Source: Raineyella sp964528755 (GTDB lineage Bacteria; Actinomycetota; Actinomycetes; Propionibacteriales; Propionibacteriaceae). From it: a stretch of 33,186 nucleotides of DNA. The position numbers and the translations under genes are program-made. The DNA lies in assembly GCA_964528755.1 (NCBI GenBank), contig CAZGWN010000039.1, positions 1-33,186 on the forward strand, written 5' to 3'. Below are positions 16,064 to 23,898 of the stretch, in pieces. The notes below the pieces were generated by a model, which had not been told where the DNA came from, did no database searches, and saw only the letters and a program-made list of their open reading frames with translations. Position 1 is the stretch's first letter; each line of letters begins with the position of its first letter.

Positions 16064-19000
16064 ATGACGCAGGAGATCCCCGCGGAGGTACACGCCGCAC
16101 GACGTGACCCCGCGGAACGGGCAGCGGTGGCGGCCGCGGAGGCCGGCCACTACGAGGGCGCCTACCGGGCGGTGCCGGCGCAGATCGACCTGCCCGCGAT
16201 GGAACACCGGATCCTCGACTTCTGGGCCACGAACGAAGTGTTCGCCAAGTCGGAGGAGCGCACCCGACGCGGTCCCCGGTGGACCTTCTACGAGGGACCG
16301 CCGACCGCCAACGGGATGCCCGGCACGCACCACATCGAGGCGCGGGTCTTCAAGGACCTCTTCCCCCGGTTCCGGACGATGCAGGGCTACTACGTCGACC
16401 GCAAGGCCGGCTGGGACTGTCACGGACTTCCCGTCGAGCTGGCCGTCGAGAAGGAACTCGGCATCAACGGCAAGCCGCAGATCGAGGCGTACGGCATCGA
16501 GGCGTTCAACGCGCGCTGCCGCGAATCGGTCACCCGGCATGTCGACGCGTTCGGCGAGCTCACCGAACGGATGGGCTACTGGGTCGACATGGACCGGGCG
16601 TACTGGACGATGGCGCCCAGCTACGTCGAGTCCGTGTGGTGGTCGCTGAAGCAGATCTACGACAAGGGCCTGCTGTCGCAGGACCAGCGTGTCGCCCCCT
16701 ACTGTCCGCGCTGCGGCACCCCCCTGTCCGACCACGAGCTCGCCCAGGGCTACGAGACGGTGGTCGACACCACCGCCTTCGTCCGGTTCCCGGTCACCTC
16801 CGGACCGTGGGCAGGCCGCGCCGACCTGGTGATCTGGACCACCACTCCGTGGACGCTGCTGTCCAACACGACCGTCGCGGTCGGGCCCGACCTGACGTAC
16901 GTCGCCGCCACCGACGGGACCTCTACGGTGATCGTCGCCGAGGACAACGTGGCCCAGGTCCTGGGTGAGGACTGGCGGGTGGTGGAGACCTTCCCCGGTT
17001 CGTCGATGGAGGGCTGGACCTACCGGCGGCCGCTGGACGCCGTCGACCAGCCCGGCACCGCGTTCTTCGTCGTGCTGGAGGACTACGTGGCGACCGGTGA
17101 GGGCACCGGACTGGTCCACCAGGCGATGCCGTTCGGCGAGGTCGACTTCCTGTCCAGCAAGCGGCACGGGATCGAGTTCGTCAACCCGATCGGGCCGGAC
17201 GGCCGGTTCCACGCCGGTCTGGACCTTGTCGGCGGGGTCTTCTTCAAGGACGCCGACAAGCTGGTGCTGGCCGACCTGGCCGAGCGCGGACTGCTGTTCT
17301 CCACGCTCAAGCACGAGCACGCCTACCCGCACTGCTGGCGCTGTCACACCCCACTGATGTACTACGCGCAGCCGTCGTGGTACATCCGGACCACCCAGAT
17401 CAAGGACGCGTTGCTGCGGGAGAACGAGGCCACCACCTGGTACCCGGAGACGATCAAGTGGGGCCGCTACGGAGACTGGCTCAACAACAACGTCGACTGG
17501 GCGCTGTCGCGGACCCGCTACTGGGGCACGCCGCTGCCGATCTGGGTCAACGCCACCTCGGGCGGCAAGATCTGCGTCGGGTCGCTGGCCGAGCTCGGCG
17601 ACCTCGCCGGGCGCGACCTGTCCGACCTCGACCCGCACCGCCCGTTCATCGACGCCATCACCTTCAGCCGACCCGGCGAAGACGGCGAGTACCGGCGGGT
17701 GCCGGAGGTGATCGACGCCTGGTACGACTCCGGGTCGATGCCGTTCGCCCAGTGGGGCTATCCGTACGCCGACGGGTCGAAGCAGGCGTTCGAGCAGGCG
17801 TACCCGGCGGACTTCATCTGCGAGGCGACCGACCAGACGCGCGGCTGGTTCTATTCGCTGATGGCGGTCGGGACGGCGGTCTTCGACCGGAACTCGTACC
17901 GGAACGTGTTGTGCCTGGGCCACATCCTCGCCGAGGACGGCAAGAAGATGTCCAAGCACCTGGGCAACATCCTCGAACCCATCCCACTGATGGACAAGCA
18001 CGGCGCCGACGCGGTCCGCTGGTTCATGGCCGCGTCGGGGTCGCCGTGGGCCGCCCGGCGGGTCGGTGACACGGCGATCCAGGAGATCATCCGCAAGGTC
18101 TTGCTGACGTACTGGAACTCGGCCAGTTTCCTCGCCCTGTACGCCCGGGCGAACGGTTGGTCCCCGACCGGGCCGGACGGGACCGTACGGTCCGTGCCGC
18201 TGGCCGAGCGACCGTTGCTGGACCGGTGGCTCGTCTCGGAGACCAACGTGCTCGTCCGAGACGTGACCGCCGCCCTGGAGGAGTTCGATTCGCAGCGCGC
18301 CGGCGCGATTATCGCGGCGTTCGTCGACAACCTGTCGAACTGGTACGTCCGCCGGTCGAGGCGCCGGTTCTGGGCGGGGGAGGAGTCGGCGCTGGTCACC
18401 CTGCACGACACGATGAACGTGCTGACCCGGGTGATGGCGCCGCTGGTGCCCTTCGTCACCGAGCACGTCTGGCAGCAGGTCGTCGTGCCGGTCGATCCCG
18501 GCGCCGCCCTGTCGGTGCATCTGACCGATTGGCCGAGCGTCGACGAGTCGGCGATCGACGAGGGGCTCGACGACGCGATGGGGCTGACCCGCCGGATCGT
18601 CGAACTGGGTCGCGGGGCGCGGGCCGAGGCGAAGGTGCGGATCCGCCAGCCGCTGTCGCGCCTGCTCGTCTCCGGTGACTGCCACGCGCGGCTGAACGAC
18701 GAGCTGCGGGCCGAGATCGCCGACGAGCTCAACGTCGAGGCGATCGATTCGTTCGGGTCGGCGGGGGACCTGGTGGACTACTCGGCGAAGGGGAACTTCC
18801 GGGCGCTGGGCAAGCGGTTCGGCAAGCAGACGCCGAAGGTCGCCGCGGCGATCGCGGCGGCGGATGCGGGCCGGCTGCACGAGGACCTGGCGCGGGACGG
18901 GCAGGCCGTCGTCGAGGTGGAGGGTTCCGGACCGGTGTCGGTCTCGGCCGACGAGGTGCTGCTGTCGGAGCGGCCGCGCGAGGGGTGGTCGGTGCTCAAC

Positions 19001-19342
19001 GAGCAGGGCGAGACCGTCGCGCTCGACCTGGAGCTGACCCCCGAACTGATCGCCGCCGGTGTCGCCCGTGAGGTGGTCCGCGAGGTGCAGGAGGCCCGGA
19101 AGTCCTCCGGCTTCGACGTCTCCGACCGGATCTCCCTGGTCTGGCGGGCCGAGGACAGTGAACTCGGCCGAGCCACCGCCGAGGCGATCCGGGCGCACGC
19201 CGGGTTCATCGCCGAGGAGGTGCTGGCGACCACGATGTCGGAGGGGACACGCGGGTCCGACTCGGCGGTCCCGGGGTCGGCCGGCCGCGTGTTCACCATC
19301 GACGACCTCGGGGTGTCGTTCACCGTGACGCGGCGGGGCTGA
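16064..19342 (+). CDS. ileS: Isoleucyl-tRNA synthetase (type 2, GXHH variant)
   Basis: A 1092-residue class I synthetase that charges tRNA-Ile, with an editing domain. The signature that is HIGH in most class I enzymes reads GTHH (residues 87-90) inside PTANGMPGTHHIEARVFKD. GWDCHGLPVELAVEKELG follows, WTTTPWTLLSN marks the editing domain, and the KMSKS loop is KMSKH at 628-632. The C-terminal anticodon-binding region is long, as in eukaryote-like type 2 IleRS. ATG at 16064 is preferred over ATG at 16058, because the GAGGG at 16053-16057 is six bases from the former and abuts the latter. It is regulated by the T-box leader. Confidence 0.96.
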   Translation: MTQEIPAEVHAARRDPAERAAVAAAEAGHYEGAYRAVPAQIDLPAMEHRILDFWATNEVFAKSEERTRRGPRWTFYEGPPTANGMPGTHHIEARVFKDLFPRFRTMQGYYVDRKAGWDCHGLPVELAVEKELGINGKPQIEAYGIEAFNARCRESVTRHVDAFGELTERMGYWVDMDRAYWTMAPSYVESVWWSLKQIYDKGLLSQDQRVAPYCPRCGTPLSDHELAQGYETVVDTTAFVRFPVTSGPWAGRADLVIWTTTPWTLLSNTTVAVGPDLTYVAATDGTSTVIVAEDNVAQVLGEDWRVVETFPGSSMEGWTYRRPLDAVDQPGTAFFVVLEDYVATGEGTGLVHQAMPFGEVDFLSSKRHGIEFVNPIGPDGRFHAGLDLVGGVFFKDADKLVLADLAERGLLFSTLKHEHAYPHCWRCHTPLMYYAQPSWYIRTTQIKDALLRENEATTWYPETIKWGRYGDWLNNNVDWALSRTRYWGTPLPIWVNATSGGKICVGSLAELGDLAGRDLSDLDPHRPFIDAITFSRPGEDGEYRRVPEVIDAWYDSGSMPFAQWGYPYADGSKQAFEQAYPADFICEATDQTRGWFYSLMAVGTAVFDRNSYRNVLCLGHILAEDGKKMSKHLGNILEPIPLMDKHGADAVRWFMAASGSPWAARRVGDTAIQEIIRKVLLTYWNSASFLALYARANGWSPTGPDGTVRSVPLAERPLLDRWLVSETNVLVRDVTAALEEFDSQRAGAIIAAFVDNLSNWYVRRSRRRFWAGEESALVTLHDTMNVLTRVMAPLVPFVTEHVWQQVVVPVDPGAALSVHLTDWPSVDESAIDEGLDDAMGLTRRIVELGRGARAEAKVRIRQPLSRLLVSGDCHARLNDELRAEIADELNVEAIDSFGSAGDLVDYSAKGNFRALGKRFGKQTPKVAAAIAAADAGRLHEDLARDGQAVVEVEGSGPVSVSADEVLLSERPREGWSVLNEQGETVALDLELTPELIAAGVAREVVREVQEARKSSGFDVSDRISLVWRAEDSELGRATAEAIRAHAGFIAEEVLATTMSEGTRGSDSAVPGSAGRVFTIDDLGVSFTVTRRG

Positions 19343-19367
19343 GGCCGGCTCCGGCGGCGGGGTGGCG

Positions 19368-19461
19368 GTCCCCGGGGGGGACGGCCCTCCTGGCGGCTCC
19401 ACCGTGACCATACCCGGGAGGCGGGGTGCGGGAAGGGGTCTACGCCCCCCCGCCCCCCGGG
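19368..19461. terminator. GC-rich inverted repeats after ileS
   Basis: GTCCCC (19368-19373) pairs with GGGGAC (19377-19382). Further on, CCCGGGAGGCGGGG (19413-19426) pairs with CCCCGCCCCCCGGG (19448-19461) at 13 of 14 positions; the odd position would be a G-U wobble only in a minus-strand transcript. They lie between convergent genes and probably end transcription from both sides. There is no T-run, so the mechanism is uncertain. Confidence 0.45.
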
Positions 19462-19625
19462 AATGACCTTCGGGCCCGCGCCTTGAGAACCCCCCGGTCG
19501 CCGGCGGGCGGCGCTTCCGCGGTACGCGAGGGTCCGGCGGGTCGTCTGAGTGGGGTGCCGGGCGTGCAGGTGAGGGATCCTGGGGTGTCATTGGGGGTAC
19601 GGGACCGTTGAGGTACCGAGATCTT

Positions 19626-19679
19626 GGACTACCCACCGGTTTTGTCGAGTGGCCGGTCGACAAAACCGGTGGGTAGTCC
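19626..19679. repeat. Perfect inverted repeat with 23-bp arms
   Basis: The left arm 19626-19648 (starts GGACTACCCACC, ends TTTTGTCGA) is exactly complementary to the right arm 19657-19679, across the eight-base spacer GTGGCCGG. The arms hold an AT-rich core (GGTTTTGTCGA) unlike the surrounding GC. A related single arm (GACCTACCGGGTTTGTCGAC) lies at 19715-19734. It could be a bidirectional terminator hairpin, a REP-type palindrome or the trace of a small mobile element. Confidence 0.9.
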
Positions 19680-19684
19680 GAAAT

Positions 19685-19857
19685 GGGGGGACGTCACCCC
19701 CTGCGAGGGCAGTTGACCTACCGGGTTTGTCGACCCCGACCCCGACCCCGCCGGAGCCGACCCTCTCGGGTCGGCCGCGCGTTCCCGGGCCCACCCGACC
19801 GGGCGACCAGGATCGCCTGCCTGGGCCCGCCCGGCGAGTCGCCGGCCCGTGCGGGGG
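19685..19857. other. Rest of the gene-free stretch between ileS and the DUF1707 gene
   Basis: The whole stretch 19343-19857 has no gene I can support. This part holds a small hairpin GGGGG-ACGTCA-CCCCC (19686-19701), the lone arm related to the 23-bp palindrome (19715-19734), and GACCCC three times in tandem (19732-19749). Short open frames here have no ribosome site, no family motifs and poor codon pattern. Confidence 0.5.
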
Positions 19858-20385
19858 TCAGCCCCTCGGCGACCCGGTCGGCCCCGGCGGTAGCTGTGGT
19901 GGCTCGCCGTCGGAGGACGAGCCGTGCCCGTGGCCGTGCTTCCGGTTCCCGATGAGCGTGCTGATGACGATCTGCGCGACCGTGGCGACCAGGAAGATCT
20001 GCCAGGCGTGGAATCCCGATAGGACGAAGATGATGCCGGCCGCGGGCCAGATCCATGGCTGGATCTTCTTGGCCAGGTCGATGGTCGACTGGCTGGCGGC
20101 GGTGCGGGCCACCGGCGCGGCGGGAGCCGACGGTGCGGGCAGATTCGGTGTCTGCCAGGTGGGGGCACCGGGATCGAGCGAGGGAAGATCGGCGAACAGC
20201 GGCGCCAGGTCGGCCGGGGTCTTGGCCGCCATGGCCTTGTCCATCCGGTCGTGGAACTCGGCCTCGTCGAGCCGCCCGGCCACGTAGTGCTCGGACAGGG
20301 CATCGACCGCGGCGTTGCGTTCCTGGTCGCCGATCCTGGCCTGGGAGGGGTCGCCCTCGCCGGGGAAGCCGGCGTTGTTCGTCAT
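19858..20385 (-). CDS. DUF1707 membrane protein
   Basis: A 175-residue protein of unknown function. The N-terminal part, RIGDQERNAAVDALSEHYVAGRLDEAEFHDRMDKAMAAKTPADLAPLFADLP, is the DUF1707 domain, a soluble helical module common in actinobacterial membrane proteins. A Pro/Ala linker follows, then two hydrophobic segments (IWPAAGIIFVLSGFHAW and IFLVATVAQIVISTLIG) and a His/Gly/Pro-rich tail. ATG at 20385 is preferred, since TAATGT (20396-20391) lies five bases before it, as in leaderless genes. ATG at 20394 would add three residues but overlaps that box. It is divergent from aspartokinase and converges on ileS. Confidence 0.82.
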   Translation of the reverse strand: MTNNAGFPGEGDPSQARIGDQERNAAVDALSEHYVAGRLDEAEFHDRMDKAMAAKTPADLAPLFADLPSLDPGAPTWQTPNLPAPSAPAAPVARTAASQSTIDLAKKIQPWIWPAAGIIFVLSGFHAWQIFLVATVAQIVISTLIGNRKHGHGHGSSSDGEPPQLPPGPTGSPRG

Positions 20386-20540
20386 GGCAGACATTATGCC
20401 TGCCGGCGGTCTGCCCCGGGATTTCCGGGCTCCCCGGGCCCCCGGATCCCCGAGCTCTCGGGCCGGTCCCGGAGGTCGGCGTGCCCGGTCGGAACGCGGG
20501 GCGGCCAGTACAGTTGTGCCGAGTCCGTGGAAGGGGAGGC

Positions 20541-21815
20541 ATGAGCCGCATCGTCCAGAAGTACGGTGGTTCGTCGGTCGAGGACGCCGACGCCATCAAG
20601 CGGGTGGCCCGCCGGATCGTCGCCGCCAAGCAGGCCGGCAACGAGGTCGTCGTGGTGATCTCCGCGATGGGGGACACCACCGACGAGCTGATGGACCTCG
20701 CCCTGCAGGTCTCGCCGATGCCGCGCCCCCGTGAACTCGACATGCTCCTGACCACCGGCGAGAGGCAGAGCGCCGCGCTGCTGGCGATGGCGCTGTCCGA
20801 CCTCGGCGCGCCGGCCCGCTCCTACACCGGGTCGCAGGCGGGCGTGATCACCACCGCCAAGCACGGCGACGCGCGGATCATCGACATCACCCCGGGCCGG
20901 ATCGAGAAGGCGCTGGTGCAGGGTGACATCGTCATCGTCGCGGGGTTCCAGGGCGTCTCCCAGGACACCAAGGACGTCACCACGCTCGGCCGCGGCGCCT
21001 CCGACACGACGGCGGTCGCGCTGGCGGCGGCGCTCGGCGCCGACCACTGCGAGATCTACTCCGACGTCGACGGCGTCTTCACGGCCGATCCCCGGATCGT
21101 GCCGACCGCGCGGCGGATCCCCGAGATCTCGTACGAGGAAATGCTGGAGATGGCGGCGTGCGGGGCCAAGATCCTGCATCTGCGATGTGTGGAGTACGCC
21201 CGCCGGGAGAATGTGCCGGTGCATGTCCGGTCGTCCTTCACCAACAATCCGGGAACCTGGGTCAAGGACCTCTCCACCGTGCAGAAAGGACCAGGCATGG
21301 AACAGGCGCTGATCACCGGTGTCGCGCATGAACGCGGCGAGGCGAAGATCACCGTGGTCGGGGTACCCGACCAGATCGGGCGGGCCGCAGCGATCTTCAC
21401 CGCCCTGGGCGCGGCCGACATCAACATCGACGTCATCGTCCAGAACGTCTCACGGATGGACACCTCCCGTACCGACATCTCCTTCACCCTGGGGACGAAG
21501 GACGGCCGCAAGGCGATCGAAACCCTGAAGTCGATCCAGGACACGGTCGGGTTCCAGGAGATCCTCTACGACGACCAGATCGGCAAGGTGTCGGTGATCG
21601 GCGTGGGAATGCGGTCCCACCCGGGGGTGACCGCCAAGTTCTTCAAGGCGCTGGCCGAGGCCGGCGTCAACATCGGGATGATCTCGACCTCCGAGATCCG
21701 GATCTCGGTGGTCATCGACCAGAACGACATCGACGCCGCGGTCCGTGCTGCGCACTCCGCCTTCGACCTGGACTCGGAGGGCGAGGCCACCGTCTACGCC
21801 GGAACAGGCCGCTGA
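20541..21815 (+). CDS. lysC: Aspartate kinase, alpha subunit
   Basis: A 424-residue enzyme catalysing ATP-dependent phosphorylation of aspartate, the first step to lysine, threonine and methionine. The kinase domain runs from IVQKYGGSSVEDADAIKRVA through TTGERQSAALLAMAL and TLGRGASDTTAVALAAAL to about residue 250. Two ACT domains follow (ITVVGVPDQIGRAAAIF and VSVIGVGMRSHPGVTAKFF, ending ISTSEIRISVVI), for feedback control by lysine and/or threonine. ATG at 20541 has AAGGGGAGG just upstream (20531-20539). The usual partner asd does not follow; a small membrane protein gene does. Confidence 0.95.
   Translation: MSRIVQKYGGSSVEDADAIKRVARRIVAAKQAGNEVVVVISAMGDTTDELMDLALQVSPMPRPRELDMLLTTGERQSAALLAMALSDLGAPARSYTGSQAGVITTAKHGDARIIDITPGRIEKALVQGDIVIVAGFQGVSQDTKDVTTLGRGASDTTAVALAAALGADHCEIYSDVDGVFTADPRIVPTARRIPEISYEEMLEMAACGAKILHLRCVEYARRENVPVHVRSSFTNNPGTWVKDLSTVQKGPGMEQALITGVAHERGEAKITVVGVPDQIGRAAAIFTALGAADINIDVIVQNVSRMDTSRTDISFTLGTKDGRKAIETLKSIQDTVGFQEILYDDQIGKVSVIGVGMRSHPGVTAKFFKALAEAGVNIGMISTSEIRISVVIDQNDIDAAVRAAHSAFDLDSEGEATVYAGTGR
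21297..21815 (+). CDS. Aspartate kinase, beta subunit (internal in-frame start)
   Basis: The ATG at 21297 (MEQALITGVAHERGEAKITVVG) lies within lysC in the same frame and has AGAAAGGA at 21283-21290, six bases upstream. It gives a 172-residue protein made of both ACT domains. The same size and position are known for the beta subunit of Corynebacterium glutamicum aspartokinase, which forms an alpha2beta2 regulatory complex. Internal initiation here is inferred from the ribosome site and the parallel. Confidence 0.7.
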   Translation: MEQALITGVAHERGEAKITVVGVPDQIGRAAAIFTALGAADINIDVIVQNVSRMDTSRTDISFTLGTKDGRKAIETLKSIQDTVGFQEILYDDQIGKVSVIGVGMRSHPGVTAKFFKALAEAGVNIGMISTSEIRISVVIDQNDIDAAVRAAHSAFDLDSEGEATVYAGTGR

Positions 21816-21817
21816 CC

Positions 21818-22228
21818 ATGGAGGCCGGCGCCGACGCGGTGAGCATCCTGGCGGTGGCGCTCACCCTCGGCGCGGCGCTGGTCGTCCTCGTGTGGGGCTT
21901 ACGCCTGCCACCGGTGCCGGCGCGCCGATTCATCATCGTCGGCGGGGCCATGCTGCTGGTGCAGGCGCTGCTGCGTCCGCTCGGCGTGGTGGTGACGTCG
22001 CTGAGCTACCGGATCGACGATCCACTGGCGATCAGCGCCATCGCCAACGTCTTCAACGTGCTGGTCGTCATGGTCGAGGCCGCCGGAGTGATCTGTCTGG
22101 GCTGGGCGGCCCGGGACGCGATCACCCGGAGCGTACGGGTGGGTGGCGTACGCGATGCCGCGGTGCCAGGGGTTGACGCGCCCGCTCAGCTCCCGGAGCA
22201 GGGCACGGGGCGTCCCGACCTGCGCTGA
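21818..22228 (+). CDS. Small membrane protein of unknown function
   Basis: A 136-residue protein I do not recognise. It has three hydrophobic segments: ILAVALTLGAALVVLVWGL (about 10-28), FIIVGGAMLLVQALLRPLGVVV (about 38-60) and ISAIANVFNVLVVMVEAAGVICLGW (about 73-97). A charged, Pro-rich tail follows. ATG at 21818 is two bases after the aspartokinase stop, with no clear ribosome site, so it is probably translated by coupling. The frame stays open with good codon bias to 22228. Confidence 0.6.
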   Translation: MEAGADAVSILAVALTLGAALVVLVWGLRLPPVPARRFIIVGGAMLLVQALLRPLGVVVTSLSYRIDDPLAISAIANVFNVLVVMVEAAGVICLGWAARDAITRSVRVGGVRDAAVPGVDAPAQLPEQGTGRPDLR

Positions 22229-22324
22229 GCCGGGCCGGGACCCTGCGACCCCCGTGCACCGGCGCACCTCGGGGGCCCCGATCTCGGCCCGCCGGAACAC
22301 TGGAAGGCACCCCGCGAACGACCC

Positions 22325-22346
22325 TAGGGTGTGGCACGTACCACAC
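22325..22346 (+). promoter_or_regulatory. -10 box overlapped by a Crp/GlxR-like palindrome before mmsA
   Basis: GTGTGGCACGTACCACAC (22329-22346) is a dyad with 8 of 9 base pairs matched. It contains TGTGG-N6-CCACA, fitting TGTGR-N6-YCACA of Crp-family regulators. It overlaps the candidate -10 box TAGGGT (22325-22330), which suggests repression when occupied. A fuller match stands before the acyl-CoA synthetase at 29128. Confidence 0.6.
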
Positions 22347-22392
22347 AGTGCACGCAGCACCCGCTGTCAGCGTCGACCGCACGGAGGCACCC

Positions 22393-23898
22393 ATGACCCG
22401 CAAGCTCCACCACTACATCGGCGGCACCGTCGTGCCCGGCACCTCGGGCCGGTACGGGGACGTCCACGACCCCTCCACCGGCGAGGTCCAGGCCGTCGTC
22501 GATCTCGCCGGCCGCGACGAGGTCACCCAGGCGATCGACATCGCCGAGGCCGCCCAGCCCGCCTGGGCCGCCACCAACGCCCAGCGACGGGCCCGGATCC
22601 TCGGTCGGTTCGTCGACCTGGTCCGCGCCGACATCGACAACCTCGCCCGGCTGCTGTCCTCGGAGCACGGCAAGGTCGTCGCCGACTCCCGCGGCGACAT
22701 CGAACGCGGCCTGGACGTCGTCGAGTTCGCCATGGGCGCCCCGCATCTGCTCAAGGGGGAACACTCCGACGGCGTCGGGCGCGGCATCGACACCTACTCG
22801 CTGCGCCGGCCCCTCGGCGTGGTCGCCGGGATCACCCCGTTCAACTTCCCGGCGATGATCCCGCTGTGGAAGGCCGGGCCCGCGCTCGCGGCCGGCAACG
22901 CCTTCATCCTCAAGCCGTCCGAACGCGACCCCGGCGTGCCGCTGCGACTCGCCGAACTGTGGAGCGAGGCAGGCCTGCCCGATGGCATCTTCCAGGTCGT
23001 CAACGGCGACAAGGAGGCGGTCGACGCCCTGCTGGAGGATCCGCGCGTGCAGGCGTACGGATTCGTCGGCTCCACCCCGGTCGCGCAGTCGATCTACGCC
23101 CGCGCCGCCGCCCTCGGCAAACGCGCCCAGTGCTTCGGCGGCGCCAAGAACCACCTCGTCATCATGCCCGACGCCGACCTCGACCAGGTCAGCGACGCCC
23201 TCATCGGCGCCGCGTACGGGTCGGCGGGCGAGCGCTGCATGGCCATCTCGGTCGCCGTACCGGTCGGGGCGGAGACCGCCGACCGGCTGGTGGCGAAGCT
23301 GGTCGACCGGATCCGTACGTTGCGGGTGGGACCCTCGCTGGACGAGACCTCCGACTACGGGCCACTGATCGGGCCCGACGCGGTCGCGCGGGTCCGGCGC
23401 TACCTCGACGCCGGGGTGGCCGAGGGCGCGGACCTCGTCGTCGACGGTCGTGACCTGGTCGTGCCGGGCCACGAAGGCGGCTACTTCATCGGCCCGTCGC
23501 TGTTCGACCGGGTCACCCGCGACATGTCGATCTGGACCGACGAGATCTTCGGCCCGGTGCTGTGCATCGTCCGGGCCGCCGACTACGAGGAGGCGCTCGC
23601 CCTGCCCAGCGACCACCGCTACGGCAACGGGGTGGCGATCATGACCGGCGACGGCGACGCGGCCCGCGACTTCGCCCACCGGGTGAACACCGGCATGGTC
23701 GGGATCAACGTGCCGATCCCGGTGCCGATCGGCTACTACACCTTCGGCGGCTGGAAGGCGTCCGGCTTCGGCGACCTCAACCAGCACGGGCCCGACGCGT
23801 TCCGGTTCTGGACGAGGACCAAGACCGTCACCTCCCGGTGGCCGTCGGGGATCCGCTCCGGGGTCAGCTTCGCCATGCCGCTCGGGGACCAGTCGTGA
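22393..23898 (+). CDS. mmsA: Methylmalonate-semialdehyde dehydrogenase (CoA-acylating)
   Basis: A 501-residue aldehyde dehydrogenase that turns methylmalonate semialdehyde into propionyl-CoA, CO2 and NADH, the last step of this valine branch. Features: LHHYIGGTVVPGTSGRYGDVHDPSTGEVQ at the start, GVVAGITPFNFPAMIPLW, ILKPSERDPGVPLRLAEL, GFVGSTPVAQSIY, and YGSAGERCMAISVAV with the catalytic Cys282. The missing general-base Glu and the Arg-rich CoA-acylating features fit MMSDH rather than hydrolytic ALDH. ATG at 22393 has GGAGG five bases upstream. Its stop overlaps the GTG of the next gene. Confidence 0.95.
   Translation: MTRKLHHYIGGTVVPGTSGRYGDVHDPSTGEVQAVVDLAGRDEVTQAIDIAEAAQPAWAATNAQRRARILGRFVDLVRADIDNLARLLSSEHGKVVADSRGDIERGLDVVEFAMGAPHLLKGEHSDGVGRGIDTYSLRRPLGVVAGITPFNFPAMIPLWKAGPALAAGNAFILKPSERDPGVPLRLAELWSEAGLPDGIFQVVNGDKEAVDALLEDPRVQAYGFVGSTPVAQSIYARAAALGKRAQCFGGAKNHLVIMPDADLDQVSDALIGAAYGSAGERCMAISVAVPVGAETADRLVAKLVDRIRTLRVGPSLDETSDYGPLIGPDAVARVRRYLDAGVAEGADLVVDGRDLVVPGHEGGYFIGPSLFDRVTRDMSIWTDEIFGPVLCIVRAADYEEALALPSDHRYGNGVAIMTGDGDAARDFAHRVNTGMVGINVPIPVPIGYYTFGGWKASGFGDLNQHGPDAFRFWTRTKTVTSRWPSGIRSGVSFAMPLGDQS

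Noticed and set aside
19426..19611. Short open frame in the ileS-DUF1707 gap
   Set aside because: No ribosome site or motif, and it lies within the inverted-repeat region.
15866..19663. 1265-residue open frame on the minus strand across ileS
   Set aside because: Shadow of ileS and its T-box; no family motifs, and it spans regulatory RNA.
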